A DNA stretch of 64,000 nucleotides. Source: Cydia pomonella (Eukaryota > Arthropoda > Insecta > Lepidoptera > Tortricidae). The position numbers and the translations under genes are program-made. This document shows positions 36,488 through 46,012 of the stretch, one piece after another. The notes beneath the pieces were generated by a model that ran no database searches, had not been told where the DNA came from, and saw only the letters and a list, made by a program, of their open reading frames with translations. The DNA is taken from contig NC_084713.1 in NCBI RefSeq assembly GCF_033807575.1, forward strand, positions 17,211,389 to 17,275,388, written 5' to 3'. Position 1 is the first letter of the stretch; every line of letters starts with the position of its first letter.

Positions 36488-38775
36488 ACGATAGACGATT
36501 CAATAGATTAAATAAATAACCATATGCTGTTTTTTCCTTGTGATTGACATCTGTATATACAATTTATAAATAGTATATTGTTAGCCAAGAGATGAAAGGC
36601 ACCCATTTGAATTGGTGCTTTTCACCCGAGTTAAACACTTTAATTTTCATTTCATATTTGAGGAAATTAAAAGACTTGTGCATTTCACAAAATACTGCTA
36701 AGTATAAAGGTATAAAGTTTAAATAATAATAATAATAAACTTCAGTAGCGTACTTTCAATTAACAATTTCGGTAAAAATATCGGTATTTATGGAATGGAG
36801 AGAGACAAATCCATTTAAAACCAAATTTTACAAAAAGATGAACTTAAAAAGTACAGTGCTCTAAAGCAGAAACTTATCATTTTCTGTACACTTTTTAGAA
36901 CAACGGCCCACTTCCAGAGAATGAGAAATGAAAAGCATATATAACAAAATCCCGCTGGACTTAAAACAAACCACTGGCGACGAATGTTTCAATAAAAACT
37001 TAAATCCAAACTAGTGTCTGACGCGTACTGATCAGTCGATGCCTTTTACGAGACCTAGCATTATATCAAGTAAGTGGGTAAAACAAAGTATATATAAAAA
37101 AAACACAGCTCAGCCTTGCCTCTCAAACAAACATAATAAGTACGGACATTTGAAATTTTATTTTAGGTTTAATTTTATTAAAGAATAGAATTTGCAGTTA
37201 AACAGTTAAACCATTCTATTTAGAGGCTCATGGTTACTGTTCTATGGTAAAAGAATGAATATGTATATAGTACTACAAAATACTAGAGACAGTACATCAG
37301 AACCTTCAATCGTGTATGACGAGGGCTTTCAATGAAAAACGATATTCAACTCACAGTCTTTCCTGGACAATACTGATTACAAAATCATAGTACACGTTAC
37401 ATTACTTAGCCTAAGCAAACCAGTGGGTTTGATTTGATCCCAAGAACCACCATTAACGCCATCTTCTCCCGCTTCTTTTCGTCTGAAGATTGATTTTGCT
37501 CTATTTGTAAAAGATAGCGTGATTATACACTTGTTAAAAGCGATTGATGGCACAATTCAGCCGTTCTCCGACATTTATATCACGCAGCACAGGTTTTGCA
37601 TACGCCAGACGCTTAGCAGCAAGGAATCTGCTGTCTGGTTACACGCTCTTCCGTCTGTACACACTGAAACTCTCTTCGAATATCACACTTAGTGCTTTGC
37701 AATCTGCCTGCGACTCGGTGCCACTGCGGTAATGATGTCGACGCCGACGTGATCGACCACCCGAGGTCCTCGCCACGACGCCTTTGAACACAACAGGCAC
37801 GCCGCGCTCAACGATATTCTCAGTCGGTCTCTTATTGTCAGCGTCAACATGCTAGTTCTACATCAACTAATTTCAATATAGCCCAACATTCTCAGGGATG
37901 ATGGGAAGAGTGACGGAATTTTTAGCTAGACTTCTTGAACGTAGCCACAGCGTTTCAAGATTATTATTATAGTTATAATATAAATGGCACAATGTTTACG
38001 AAGTCGTGGTTGGGTATTTAATTTTTTTCATTTATACATTCAAAATATCATGACTGTATTAGCAAATTGTTCACTAATGATTGAAAATGTCATTTTTGAT
38101 AGAAGGTGACAACTCTATTTTTGTTCATGCATAGACAATTTGTTATAACTTATCTATATACGTTTTAATAAAATGATGGAGTAAGACCGACGGCATTAAC
38201 GTCACAATAACGTCGTTCTTAAATGTAAATATTTAAGTACAATTATGACATGTAGCGGCATCTATTGTTGAGTAGAAAACATTTTTTGTAGAGATTCAAA
38301 AGAATTAAAAGCACAGATTTGTAAGCTTTTACGACGCTAAAATTCTCTCTTCTTCTCAGAATATATGCGTCCACTGCTGAAGATATGCCTCTTTCATGGA
38401 TTTCCATATTGTTCTGTATGCAGCGGAGAACCGCTGCAAAAATACTGCAAAAATGCTGCTGGAATAGAAATTCCAGGTCGGTCCTGCCGTCTTTCTGATA
38501 TCGTGCGACACTTATGAAGATACGAAAACTATCCATCACCCGAGAGGCATTTGACCGATTTTTAGGCTTCTGTACCTCGGTTAAATACGTCTATCTGTCC
38601 AGCTGTAGCCTATTTGTCCCGAAACTATGTAACCAGTTAATAACTACAGTCAACATTTGGTACAGATATTGAAGTACCTAAGTCTGTAACCCAAAGACGG
38701 CCATGAAACGTATATAAAATACTCTTAAAAATTAAAAAAAAAGTTATGCAAACAATATCAACGAGGGGCGGGAGG
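36488..38775. other. Cargo DNA, no gene recognised
   Basis: Mostly AT-rich. A richer stretch at about 37540-37860 has short frames without a recognisable motif. Confidence 0.35.
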
Positions 38776-38893
38776 GGGTTAGGGTCGGCAACGCGCATGT
38801 AACTCCTCTGGAGTTGCAGGCGTACATAGGCTACGGATACTGCTTACCATCAGGCGGGCCGTATGCTTGTTTGCCACCGACGTAGTATAAAAA
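38776..38893 (-). repeat. Dispersed repeat (CGTCGGTGGCAAACAAGC family), reverse
   Basis: gggtcggcaacgcgcatgta, ctggagttgcaggcgtacat and tgtttgccaccgacgtag: the reverse of the family head at 10277. Confidence 0.7.
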
Positions 38894-39507
38894 AAAAAAT
38901 ATCGTGTTAAAATATTGAATGAAAGGACTCATTAAGAGAATCTCTTTATACATTAAAGATAAATAGTTTAGAAGTTATTTAAGATATGGGTAAAAAATAA
39001 CCATTCCCCCACCTTCCGGCCTAGAACAGGAGTGGCGCGCCAGGATATCGCCCGCGAAATAGACTACCCGTATTTTTGAAGCGGTATTCATTAGAGAGGG
39101 ACTGGTAATTTATCTCACAAGTGAAATACTGTCGCGGCACTTCTGTGCTGAAGTCTTCTTGTCTCCGAAACTACAGTCCTTAAATTTTTTGAAAAAACAG
39201 TTCTTTAACTATAAATTATTCAGTTCAATAAGGTGTTTTACTACTACTAATTAGGTAGGTACACCACAGTAGATTTACAGTTTTGTACACTAAACGTACT
39301 TTTTATACCCACATAAATCCCATAATGGGTCACTGATGCATTAAATTTGTTAACATAGTAAACAAAAAGTAAATTAAAGTATACTTAATGCACCCATAAT
39401 TGGTCACAGGTGCATTAAATTTACTGTCTGTTAGCTTTGTGCACCTCAGGTGAACAAAGGGGAATCAAATATACTTAAAGTTTACTTAATACCCCCAAGA
39501 AAATCAT

Positions 39508-39583
39508 AGGTGAACTAAGTGTATTTTTAGTTTACTTAATTGACCCGGGTGATCTGAGCTGGGTGAACAGAGTCAACTACAGG
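39508..39583 (-). repeat. Right TIR of the 22.9-kb element
   Basis: Inverse of 16636-16711. Subterminal motifs (ggtgcattaaattt, tgcacctcaggtgaac) reach back to about 39290. It is followed by the duplication AATAAAAT at 39584-39591. Confidence 0.88.
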
Positions 39584-39925
39584 AATAAAATCATGCATTT
39601 TAACATTTTTTGTTTTTAAATAAAGATAAACTAAACAATATTTTCCACAAACCGATGTTAAATAACTTTGCAGTTCTTGGTGATTATAGAACCACTTCTT
39701 AGCATTTCTTTTCAAGAACATTTTATGATAACCTTCTGGTTTTCGACCGAATGAATCAAAATATTCACCAACACCATTGACATCAATGTAAATGGCTATC
39801 CAATGTGAGCCAGGTTTAAAATCTGGATCTAAGTTGCTTATTATGAAAACAGGTAGTTGAACAAACATTGGCATTCTGTTGGCTGCAAATACATTCGATT
39901 CCAAGGCTATATTCATTTTATTCAT
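39584..39925 (-). pseudogene. Left protease copy, 5' part (cut by insertion)
   Basis: Encodes the same residues as the right-arm protease from its tenth codon (Met) onward, including GSHWIAIY and CGKYC. It then runs into the TIR of the 22.9-kb element after AATAAAAT and ends in foreign residues. The inverted repeat ends just before this Met, so even before the insertion this copy lacked the first nine codons of the right copy. Confidence 0.9.
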
Positions 39926-40014
39926 ATTTAAAAAAATGATACATATTTATTTCTTCCCTTACCTTCTTCATTATAAGACGTGTTTTTTACCCTCCTCGGG
40001 AAAATAAAAAAATA

Positions 40015-40638
40015 ATGATTCATTTTTTGCATCCATTTACAGCCATTGTTGCTGGCCCCAGTAGTTGTGGGAAATCACATTTTGTAACAAGTTTTTTAAA
40101 TAGTATCAAAGCAGTTTGTAATCAATCATTCCAAAAAATTGTGTGGTGTTATGATGAAATGCAGCCATTGTACAATTTAAAGAATGTGAATTATAATCAA
40201 GGTATTCCAGACTTGGGTATGTTTGATGGTAAACAACCACAACTGCTTATTATAGATGATTTAATGAGAGAATCCGATGGACGGATAGTTGATATTTTTA
40301 CTAAAGGGAGTCATCATCGAAATATAAGTGTTTTTTACATAACACAGAACCTATTTCATCAGGGAAAAGGGCAACGTGATATATCATTGAATGCTAACTA
40401 TATTATTTACTTTAAGAATCCGAGAGACAAAACTCAAATAAGATATTTAGCGAGACAAGTTTATCCAGAAAACTCGCTTTTTGTTGAAGAAGCTTATAAA
40501 GATGCAACTAAAGATGCTCATGGTTACTTAATGATTGATCTTAAGCAAACAACAGATGATAAATATCGATTTAAAACAAATATATTACCTATTACATCAT
40601 ACTGTACAGTCTATGTTCCAAAAAAGGGCTTTAAATAG
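40015..40638 (+). CDS. Viral-type DNA-packaging ATPase (A32/HerA-FtsK type)
   Basis: 207 aa. The P-loop AGPSSCGKS (residues 13-21) follows a short beta strand, and the Walker B strand LLIIDD is at 77-82. Downstream, HHRNISVFYITQN fits the sensor strand of HerA/FtsK-type ATPases. In Polintons, adenovirus relatives and other double-jelly-roll viruses this ATPase drives genome packaging into the capsid. Length and motif order are those of Polinton ATPases. The ATG is the first in the unique core, about 90 bp inside the left arm. It heads a plus-strand cluster with the next gene starting 35 bp after its stop. Confidence 0.9.
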   Translation: MIHFLHPFTAIVAGPSSCGKSHFVTSFLNSIKAVCNQSFQKIVWCYDEMQPLYNLKNVNYNQGIPDLGMFDGKQPQLLIIDDLMRESDGRIVDIFTKGSHHRNISVFYITQNLFHQGKGQRDISLNANYIIYFKNPRDKTQIRYLARQVYPENSLFVEEAYKDATKDAHGYLMIDLKQTTDDKYRFKTNILPITSYCTVYVPKKGFK

Positions 40639-40672
40639 GACTTGCATCAATGGTTTTAGTCATTCTATAACT

Positions 40673-40999
40673 ATGCATAGGAGAGTTATAACACATCAAA
40701 ATTTACTCAAAGCACTACACACTTTAAAGCCAAAATATCGAAAAGTTATATTAAAAGCCTGTAGTGATGAAGAAATAAATGTTATTTGTGAATGTATTTA
40801 TAACATTTTAAAAGGTAAAATATCCCTTCCTGAAAAAGAGAGGACCCACTTGAGTAAATACAAAAACCTTTTACGAAAACTAATATCAAAGGGTAAAAAT
40901 AAAATACGTAAAAATATAATTGTACAAAAAGGTGGGGCATTCCTTCCCATAATTTTAGGAGCGGTTATTAATGGTCTGTTAAGCTCGCTAATTAAATAA
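40673..40999 (+). CDS. Small basic virion-type protein with hydrophobic C-terminus
   Basis: 108 aa from ATG 40673, preferred over an in-frame upstream start at 40535 that would overlap the ATPase gene by 100 bp. The first 80 residues are Lys-rich and helical in character. Residues 85-89 (QKGGA) resemble an adenain cleavage site of the xxGG/x type, and residues 89-106 are hydrophobic (FLPIILGAVINGLL). A basic body plus GG site plus hydrophobic tail is reminiscent of small core or membrane-active proteins of adenovirus-like viruses, but no homology is claimed. It ends 2 bp before the next ATG. Confidence 0.6.
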   Translation: MHRRVITHQNLLKALHTLKPKYRKVILKACSDEEINVICECIYNILKGKISLPEKERTHLSKYKNLLRKLISKGKNKIRKNIIVQKGGAFLPIILGAVINGLLSSLIK

Positions 41000-41001
41000 A
41001 T

Positions 41002-41808
41002 ATGCAGCACACAAAAAAAATGATACTAGTTGAACCAGAGTTAATTGATCGACTTAAATCAAACAATGGCTATATCTCGGAAAATGCTGCATCAAGATTA
41101 GATGGTGAAATGCAAAACATTATAAATAGTAATTTGAATGATCGCGAAAAATGGGCACTATATTCTCAAGCTTTACTAAGATATCTACATGCTACCGAGG
41201 AAAATAGGAGACCACTCAAATTATCTATATTAGCTGATACTGAAGATGAGTCATTAAAGTTGAATGAGCCCGTTGTACCATATAAAGAAGAAAAACATGA
41301 AGATCCTACGATAGTTTTAAATCCCCCTCTACCAGATGTAGGTGAAACTCCTCGGAGGTTAAGTACATTCACTACGCAGTACTCACCATCTTACATGCTT
41401 AAATTAATTCCTAAGACTTATAAAAAAAGAGGTGAAGCCTTGATTGATTTTATTATAAAAAGTAAGCCTAAAATTTGGTGGAAAGAGGGGGGAGAAGTGG
41501 TTATAGATAATGAAGTTATATCAGGCAGTAACATATTTGATCTTATAAGTGATACGGTAAGACCACTCAAGCGCATCAAACCATTGGGGTGGGAAAGATT
41601 TGCTTCTACTTTAAGAGAATTAAATATTCCCTTAACCTATGTTGGTAATCCAAGCTCTTTAGATTATATAAATCAGCTATCCGTGCATAAATCAGCAGAA
41701 AATCATAAGAAGGAAGAATTCAATGCTTCAACGCCAAAATCAATTAGATCTAAAGATATATCCAAAAAACAATTGAACTGGGAAAGATGGAACCCATACA
41801 AGACATAG
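41002..41808 (+). CDS. Conserved Polinton-associated protein of unknown function
   Basis: 268 aa. The N-terminal region (KKMILVEPELIDRL, then RLDGEMQNIINSNLNDREKWALYSQALLRYL) looks helical and resembles, from memory, proteins encoded next to F54H12.3-type integrases in insect and cnidarian genomes. The middle is acidic and Pro-rich. The C-terminal half has RGEALIDFIIKSKPKIWW and then a globular stretch ending in a Lys/Ser-rich tail. No catalytic motif is recognised. The last 22 bp overlap the integrase gene in another frame. It may be a virion or assembly protein, which is unproven. Confidence 0.65.
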   Translation: MQHTKKMILVEPELIDRLKSNNGYISENAASRLDGEMQNIINSNLNDREKWALYSQALLRYLHATEENRRPLKLSILADTEDESLKLNEPVVPYKEEKHEDPTIVLNPPLPDVGETPRRLSTFTTQYSPSYMLKLIPKTYKKRGEALIDFIIKSKPKIWWKEGGEVVIDNEVISGSNIFDLISDTVRPLKRIKPLGWERFASTLRELNIPLTYVGNPSSLDYINQLSVHKSAENHKKEEFNASTPKSIRSKDISKKQLNWERWNPYKT

Positions 41809-42872
41809 CTAGAATATACTACGATGTTTCTCATCCTGCCGGTTTTAGTAGTGTCAACAAATTAGCAGAAGCCATGCGTGGAAAGATGAAGCGAAATGAA
41901 GTAAAAAATTGGTTGCAGTTTCAAGAAACTTACACACTTCACAAGCCTCTGCAGAAACGGTTTCAAAGAAATAAATATATTCTGTCTAATTTTAATGAAC
42001 TTTGGCAAGCTGACTTAAGTGATATGCGTAGTTATAGTAAATATAATGACGGGTACAAGTATATTCTGTGTGTTATTGATGTATTTAGTAAATATGCCTT
42101 TGCAAGAGCGATGAAGGATAAAAAACCTGAAACAGTAAAAACCTGTTTCGATAACATATTCGCAGAAGCTAAAGTTACCCCAAGACATATTCAGTCAGAC
42201 AAAGGTACTGAGTTTGTTTCAAAAGTTACTAAGGAATATTTTAAGACAAAAAGTATTAATTATTATACAACAAATAATCCTGATATTAAGGCTAGCATTG
42301 TAGAGAGGTTTCAAAGAACTTTAAAGATGAAAATGTGGCGTTATTTTACCTTTAAAAATACCAACAGATATATTGACATCTTACAAGATTTGTTACATTC
42401 GTACAATCATAGTTTTCATTCAAGCATTAAAATGTGTCCAAATGAAGTCAATCATGATAATATTATGACAGTTTGGCGGAATTTATATGGCAAAAAAGAA
42501 AATAAAATACATGTTACTGAACATCCTTTGCTTCAAGTTGGCGATCATGTTAGGATAACTAAGCATAAACATATCTTTCAAAAAGGCTATGAAACTAACT
42601 GGAGTGACGAAATATTTGTGATTGATACTTTTATAAGGAGATCTCCCTGGATTGTTTATACTTTAAAAGACTTAGAGAATGAACCAATTACTGGTACATT
42701 CTATTCAAAGGAGCTGCAAAAAGTATTTTATGATCCCACCACCATGCATAAAATAGATAAAATAATACAATCCCGTCGCATTGGTGGCAGAAAGGAAGTG
42801 TTAGTCAAGTGGAAAGGTTATCCCAACAAATTTAATAGTTGGATCCCCGCATCAGATATTGAAAGAATATGA
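41787..42872 (+). CDS. Polinton-type DDE integrase with C-terminal chromodomain
   Basis: 361 aa. The retroviral-type integrase core has catalytic candidates D76 (ELWQADLSDM), D138 (HIQSDKGTEF) and E173 (ASIVERFQRT), a D-D-34-E spacing. YNHSFHSSIKMCPNEV follows the core as in rve integrases. An SH3-like stretch (LLQVGDHVRI) comes next, and a chromodomain (IDKIIQSRRIGG...VKWKGYPNKFNSWIP) closes the protein at about 323-361. It would insert the element and create the 6-bp duplication seen here; chromodomains can steer integration to marked chromatin. As I recall it is close to C. elegans F54H12.3. The gene overlaps its neighbours by 22 and 4 bp. Confidence 0.93.
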   Translation: MEPIQDIARIYYDVSHPAGFSSVNKLAEAMRGKMKRNEVKNWLQFQETYTLHKPLQKRFQRNKYILSNFNELWQADLSDMRSYSKYNDGYKYILCVIDVFSKYAFARAMKDKKPETVKTCFDNIFAEAKVTPRHIQSDKGTEFVSKVTKEYFKTKSINYYTTNNPDIKASIVERFQRTLKMKMWRYFTFKNTNRYIDILQDLLHSYNHSFHSSIKMCPNEVNHDNIMTVWRNLYGKKENKIHVTEHPLLQVGDHVRITKHKHIFQKGYETNWSDEIFVIDTFIRRSPWIVYTLKDLENEPITGTFYSKELQKVFYDPTTMHKIDKIIQSRRIGGRKEVLVKWKGYPNKFNSWIPASDIERI

Positions 42873-43672
42873 CTGATGACAGTTTTTATTTAACACTGTT
42901 GAGCAATAGTTCAATTTCATACTATCCAGAAAATACGACTGCAAACTTTTTAACTAAGTTACCAAAAACTATCACGTTGGAGGGTGAATGGACTGTTGGA
43001 TTAGTAGAGTTTCATTATCCATGTACAATGTTTAACGTTCAAGAACATGAAAATATTCTTTACATAAAAAAGAAAGCGCGCTTGCAAGATAGTAATGATG
43101 CAAATCAAAGCCCTAACGCAGGAAGTGATATAATTGTAGAATATAAATCTCACATACCAGCAACAACATATGATAATGTTGACAACTTTTTAAAAGCTTT
43201 TAATGAGAATCCCTTGCTGAAAAATCAAATAAAAATAAGATATGATGATATATCGAAACTTGTAACAGCCACTCGTACTAATACAGATTTATTATCTTTA
43301 ATTGTCTCACCGCAATTAAGTCTTCAATTAGGGTTTGAACCAGGAACAAATATAGTATCAAAGCCAATTGGTAAATATCCTATCAATTTATATTTAGGAT
43401 TACCATCACAGATTTTCATTTATTCGGATATTATTCAACCACAGATAGTAGGGGATGTTATGTCATCTTTAATACGCATTATACCACTTGATCCAACTAA
43501 GTACACTTATGGAGCTTACAAAATGCATGCATTTTCACCAGCTCACTACTTATCCGTTATGCGCAGAGAGTTTGATACTATAGAAATAGATATAAGAACA
43601 AGCATTGGCAATCGAGTACCATTCCAGTTTGGTACATCCTGTGTGAAACTACACTTTAAGCGTATAAAATGA
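42869..43672 (+). CDS. Penton-like minor capsid protein
   Basis: 267 aa, starting in an ATGA overlap with the integrase stop. The N-terminus reads FYLTLLSNSSISYYPENTTA, then LEGEWTVGLVEFHYPC. This arrangement is typical of proteins encoded just before the capsid protein in insect and cnidarian Polinton-like elements. The rest is beta-rich with a conserved-looking core (LQLGFEPGTN). By position and size it corresponds to the penton (single jelly-roll) protein of Polintons. That identity is inferred from context, since no motif proves it. The stop overlaps the next ATG by 4 bp. Confidence 0.65.
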   Translation: MTDDSFYLTLLSNSSISYYPENTTANFLTKLPKTITLEGEWTVGLVEFHYPCTMFNVQEHENILYIKKKARLQDSNDANQSPNAGSDIIVEYKSHIPATTYDNVDNFLKAFNENPLLKNQIKIRYDDISKLVTATRTNTDLLSLIVSPQLSLQLGFEPGTNIVSKPIGKYPINLYLGLPSQIFIYSDIIQPQIVGDVMSSLIRIIPLDPTKYTYGAYKMHAFSPAHYLSVMRREFDTIEIDIRTSIGNRVPFQFGTSCVKLHFKRIK

Positions 43673-44118
43673 ATCAAAAAAACGTAAATAACATTTGTCC
43701 ATATCAACATTATTACTCACATCAGGCAGGGTCTGGCGTTGGAATAATATATAAAGGTGTCTCTCATCAGCGTGGACATGGAATTGGAAGTTTTTTGGGG
43801 GGATTATTTAGATCCGTTTTGCCTCTATTGTCAAGTGGATTTCGAACTGTAGGTAAAGAAGCATTAAATGCCGGTGTTGGATTACTCTCTGATATGATGA
43901 ACTCTCATCCTTTGGAGGACTCATTAAAATCACGTTTTAAAGATGCCAGTTCTAATTTAAAAAGAAAGGCCGATGATAAGATTGATTCTCTAATGAGTGG
44001 TTCAGGGTATAAAAGAATAAGGAAAGCAAGACATTCGGTCATTGCACGTAAAGCACTACAAGGAAGACGATCTCATAAATCAACTAAACCTAAATTTGAA
44101 GATATTTTTTCATCTTAA
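43669..44118 (+). CDS. Minor capsid protein VI-like, with protease-site motifs
   Basis: 149 aa. After a Tyr/His-rich N-terminus come a Gly-rich stretch and an amphipathic segment (IGSFLGGLFRSVLPLLSSGF, residues 39-58), like the membrane-active helix of adenovirus-type protein VI. Three places fit the adenain consensus xxGx/G: Q19-G23 (QAGSG), Q34-G38 (QRGHG) and M109-G113 (MSGSG); the last fits best, with Met at P4. A very basic C-terminus follows (RIRKARHSVIARK). It is likely processed by the element's own protease and active in membrane lysis or assembly. It overlaps the preceding gene by 4 bp. Confidence 0.7.
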   Translation: MNQKNVNNICPYQHYYSHQAGSGVGIIYKGVSHQRGHGIGSFLGGLFRSVLPLLSSGFRTVGKEALNAGVGLLSDMMNSHPLEDSLKSRFKDASSNLKRKADDKIDSLMSGSGYKRIRKARHSVIARKALQGRRSHKSTKPKFEDIFSS

Positions 44119-44125
44119 AAAAAAA

Positions 44126-45439
44126 ATGGCCTTCATACATAATCATTCATGTGAATGTGCTAAGTCCGAGTTGGACTTGTTTGCTCTACCATCAACACAA
44201 ACAAGCATTGAAAGTGGTCAATGGATTCATTACAAACCGATTTCATCATTGAGTGATGATGGACCAATTGAATTCCAAGTACCTGGTACGGGAGATGACT
44301 ATATCGACTTATCTCATACTATGCTCTATATAAAAGCTAAAATAGTATGCTCTGAATCGAATTCCATTAAAGCTACAACTCAAATTGCACCTATTAATAA
44401 TTGGTTACACTCGCTCTTCAATCAGTTAGATGTGTATTTAAATCAAAAACTTGTGTCTCCACCAAATAACACTTATGCATATCGTGCATATATAGAAACA
44501 TTACTTAACTATGGACCTGCAGCTAAAACCTCTCATCTTACATGTGGACTGTGGTATCAAGACACTCCTCATAAAATGGATGCTACAGACAGTACAAATA
44601 AGGGTTTTTCTAAAAGACAAGAGTTAGTTAAAGTGAATGAAGCGATTGACATGATTGGCCATTTACATGGTGATATATTTAATCAAGACAAATTTTTAAT
44701 TAATGGTGTAGAAACGCGTATAAAGTTAGTACGAAGTAAGGAAGTGTTTAATCTCATGTGTAACAGTGAGGATGAAAAATTTAAAGTGTCAATTTTAGAC
44801 GCAAGCCTTATTATTCGAAAGGCTCGTATCAATCCATCTGTTTTACTAGCACATCAAAAAGTTTTAGCCTCGACTACTGCTAAATATCCTATCACTAGAG
44901 CAGAAGTTAAAGTTTTAACAATTCCAACTGGAATTCAAGGTAAAACGTTAGATAACATATTTCTAGGACAAGTACCTAAAAGATGTATTATAGGGTTTGT
45001 AAAAAATTCAGCATTTAATGGTAGTTTCACACAAAATCCATTTAATTTCGATAATAATGGAATAAACCTATTTAGTTTATATGTTGATGGTCAGCAGGTA
45101 CCATCAAAGACATTGCAGCCCTCATTCAGAGAAGGTTTATTTGCATCAACTTATCATACTTTGTTTTCTGGAACGGGTATTCACTTTTTCAATGAAGGTA
45201 ACTCGATAGGTAGACAGGACTATGAAGGAGGCTACTGTTTACTAGCTTTTGACTTAACTCCAGATCTTTCAGCCAGCTCAAGCTCACATTGGAATTTAGT
45301 CAGACATGGTAGTGTGAGACTAGAAGTTCGTTTTGATACAGCATTAACAACAACAATTAATTGTATAATTTATGCTGAGTTTGATAATGTTATAGAAATA
45401 AATAAAAACCGAGATGTAAATGTCGATTATAATAGTTAA
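44126..45439 (+). CDS. Major capsid protein (double jelly-roll type)
   Basis: 437 aa from ATG 44126, 7 bp after the previous stop; an upstream in-frame start at 44042 would overlap the minor capsid gene and was not chosen. The N-terminal CECAKSELDLFALPSTQTSI, PGTGDDYIDLSHTMLYIKAKIV and the central LFNQLDVYLNQKLVSPPNNTYAYRAYIETLL are hallmark stretches of the insect and nematode 'F54H12.2-like' proteins, which I understand to be Polinton-like major capsid proteins with a double jelly-roll fold. Trimers would form the icosahedral shell. The frame is intact, so capsid assembly may still be possible. Confidence 0.85.
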   Translation: MAFIHNHSCECAKSELDLFALPSTQTSIESGQWIHYKPISSLSDDGPIEFQVPGTGDDYIDLSHTMLYIKAKIVCSESNSIKATTQIAPINNWLHSLFNQLDVYLNQKLVSPPNNTYAYRAYIETLLNYGPAAKTSHLTCGLWYQDTPHKMDATDSTNKGFSKRQELVKVNEAIDMIGHLHGDIFNQDKFLINGVETRIKLVRSKEVFNLMCNSEDEKFKVSILDASLIIRKARINPSVLLAHQKVLASTTAKYPITRAEVKVLTIPTGIQGKTLDNIFLGQVPKRCIIGFVKNSAFNGSFTQNPFNFDNNGINLFSLYVDGQQVPSKTLQPSFREGLFASTYHTLFSGTGIHFFNEGNSIGRQDYEGGYCLLAFDLTPDLSASSSSHWNLVRHGSVRLEVRFDTALTTTINCIIYAEFDNVIEINKNRDVNVDYNS

Positions 45440-45498
45440 TTACTGAATAAATAAATCAGACAATAACTTATTTTATCATATATGTAACATAGCTCAAG

Positions 45499-45942
45499 AT
45501 GGATACACATGAGATTCAACACTATATGAATAAAATGAATATAGCCTTGGAATCGAATGTATTTGCAGCCAACAGAATGCCAATGTTTGTTCAACTACCT
45601 GTTTTCATAATAAGCAACTTAGATCCAGATTTTAAACCTGGCTCACATTGGATAGCCATTTACATTGATGTCAATGGTGTTGGTGAATATTTTGATTCAT
45701 TCGGTCGAAAACCAGAAGGTTATCATAAAATGTTCTTGAAAAGAAATGCTAAGAAGTGGTTCTATAATCACCAAGAACTGCAAAGTTATTTAACATCGGT
45801 TTGTGGAAAATATTGTTTAGTTTATCTTTATTTAAAAACAAAAAATGTTAAAATGCATGATTTTATTAATGTTTTTTCCGCTGTAAACAGAATAAGTAAT
45901 GATGTTACTATATGTCATATGTTTAGAATATTATTTGAATAA
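45499..45942 (+). CDS. Adenain-like maturation cysteine protease, intact right copy
   Basis: 147 aa. The likely catalytic residues are H50 (KPGSHWIAIY), D66 or E63 (GEYFDSFGR) and C102 (SVCGKYCLVY), in the His-Asp/Glu-Cys order of the C5/Ulp1-like clan. These proteases cut virion precursors during maturation; xxGx/G motifs occur in the neighbouring minor capsid protein. The first nine codons lie in the unique core and everything from Met10 on lies inside the right inverted repeat. A second copy therefore exists in the left arm, where it is destroyed by the 22.9-kb insertion. A polyadenylation signal (aaataaaac) follows at about 46005. Confidence 0.88.
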   Translation: MDTHEIQHYMNKMNIALESNVFAANRMPMFVQLPVFIISNLDPDFKPGSHWIAIYIDVNGVGEYFDSFGRKPEGYHKMFLKRNAKKWFYNHQELQSYLTSVCGKYCLVYLYLKTKNVKMHDFINVFSAVNRISNDVTICHMFRILFE

Positions 45943-46012
45943 ATATAATATGATAAAAAAATGTGATTTGGTTTTATTTATAACTACACACAATATAATA
46001 AAGAAATAAAAC

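Larger units (their letters stand above)
16636..39583. mobile_element. 22.9-kb TIR-bounded DNA transposon (non-autonomous or macrotransposon)
   Basis: The ends CCTGTAGTTGACTCTG and its inverse are flanked by a perfect 8-bp duplication, and the empty site is preserved in the other arm. The terminal 76 bp are inverse copies with about four mismatches. About 250-300 bp of subterminal sequence on each side shares short motifs (GGTGCATTAAGTAAACT-like, TTCACC). The interior holds MITEs, LINE pieces, microsatellites and a nested 3.2-kb element, but no transposase I can recognise. The 8-bp duplication fits hAT, P, MULE or similar superfamilies, and the terminal bases do not decide between them. Either a giant non-autonomous element or a mobilised host segment. 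Confidence 0.85.
14698..39927 (+). repeat. Left long terminal inverted repeat (split by 22.9-kb insertion)
   Basis: Matches 45524-55053 in reverse once the insertion (16636-39583 plus one 8-bp duplication) is removed, leaving 2,274 bp. It contains subterminal tandem repeats, CCTAA motifs, ORF A and the protease from its tenth codon onward. The inner boundary is the ATATGAATAAAATG block near 39921-39927, beyond which the two arms diverge. Confidence 0.9.

Noticed and set aside
39536..39925. A separate second protease gene of about 129 codons
   Set aside because: Its C-terminal residues come from the TIR of the 22.9-kb insertion; it is half of the split left-arm copy.
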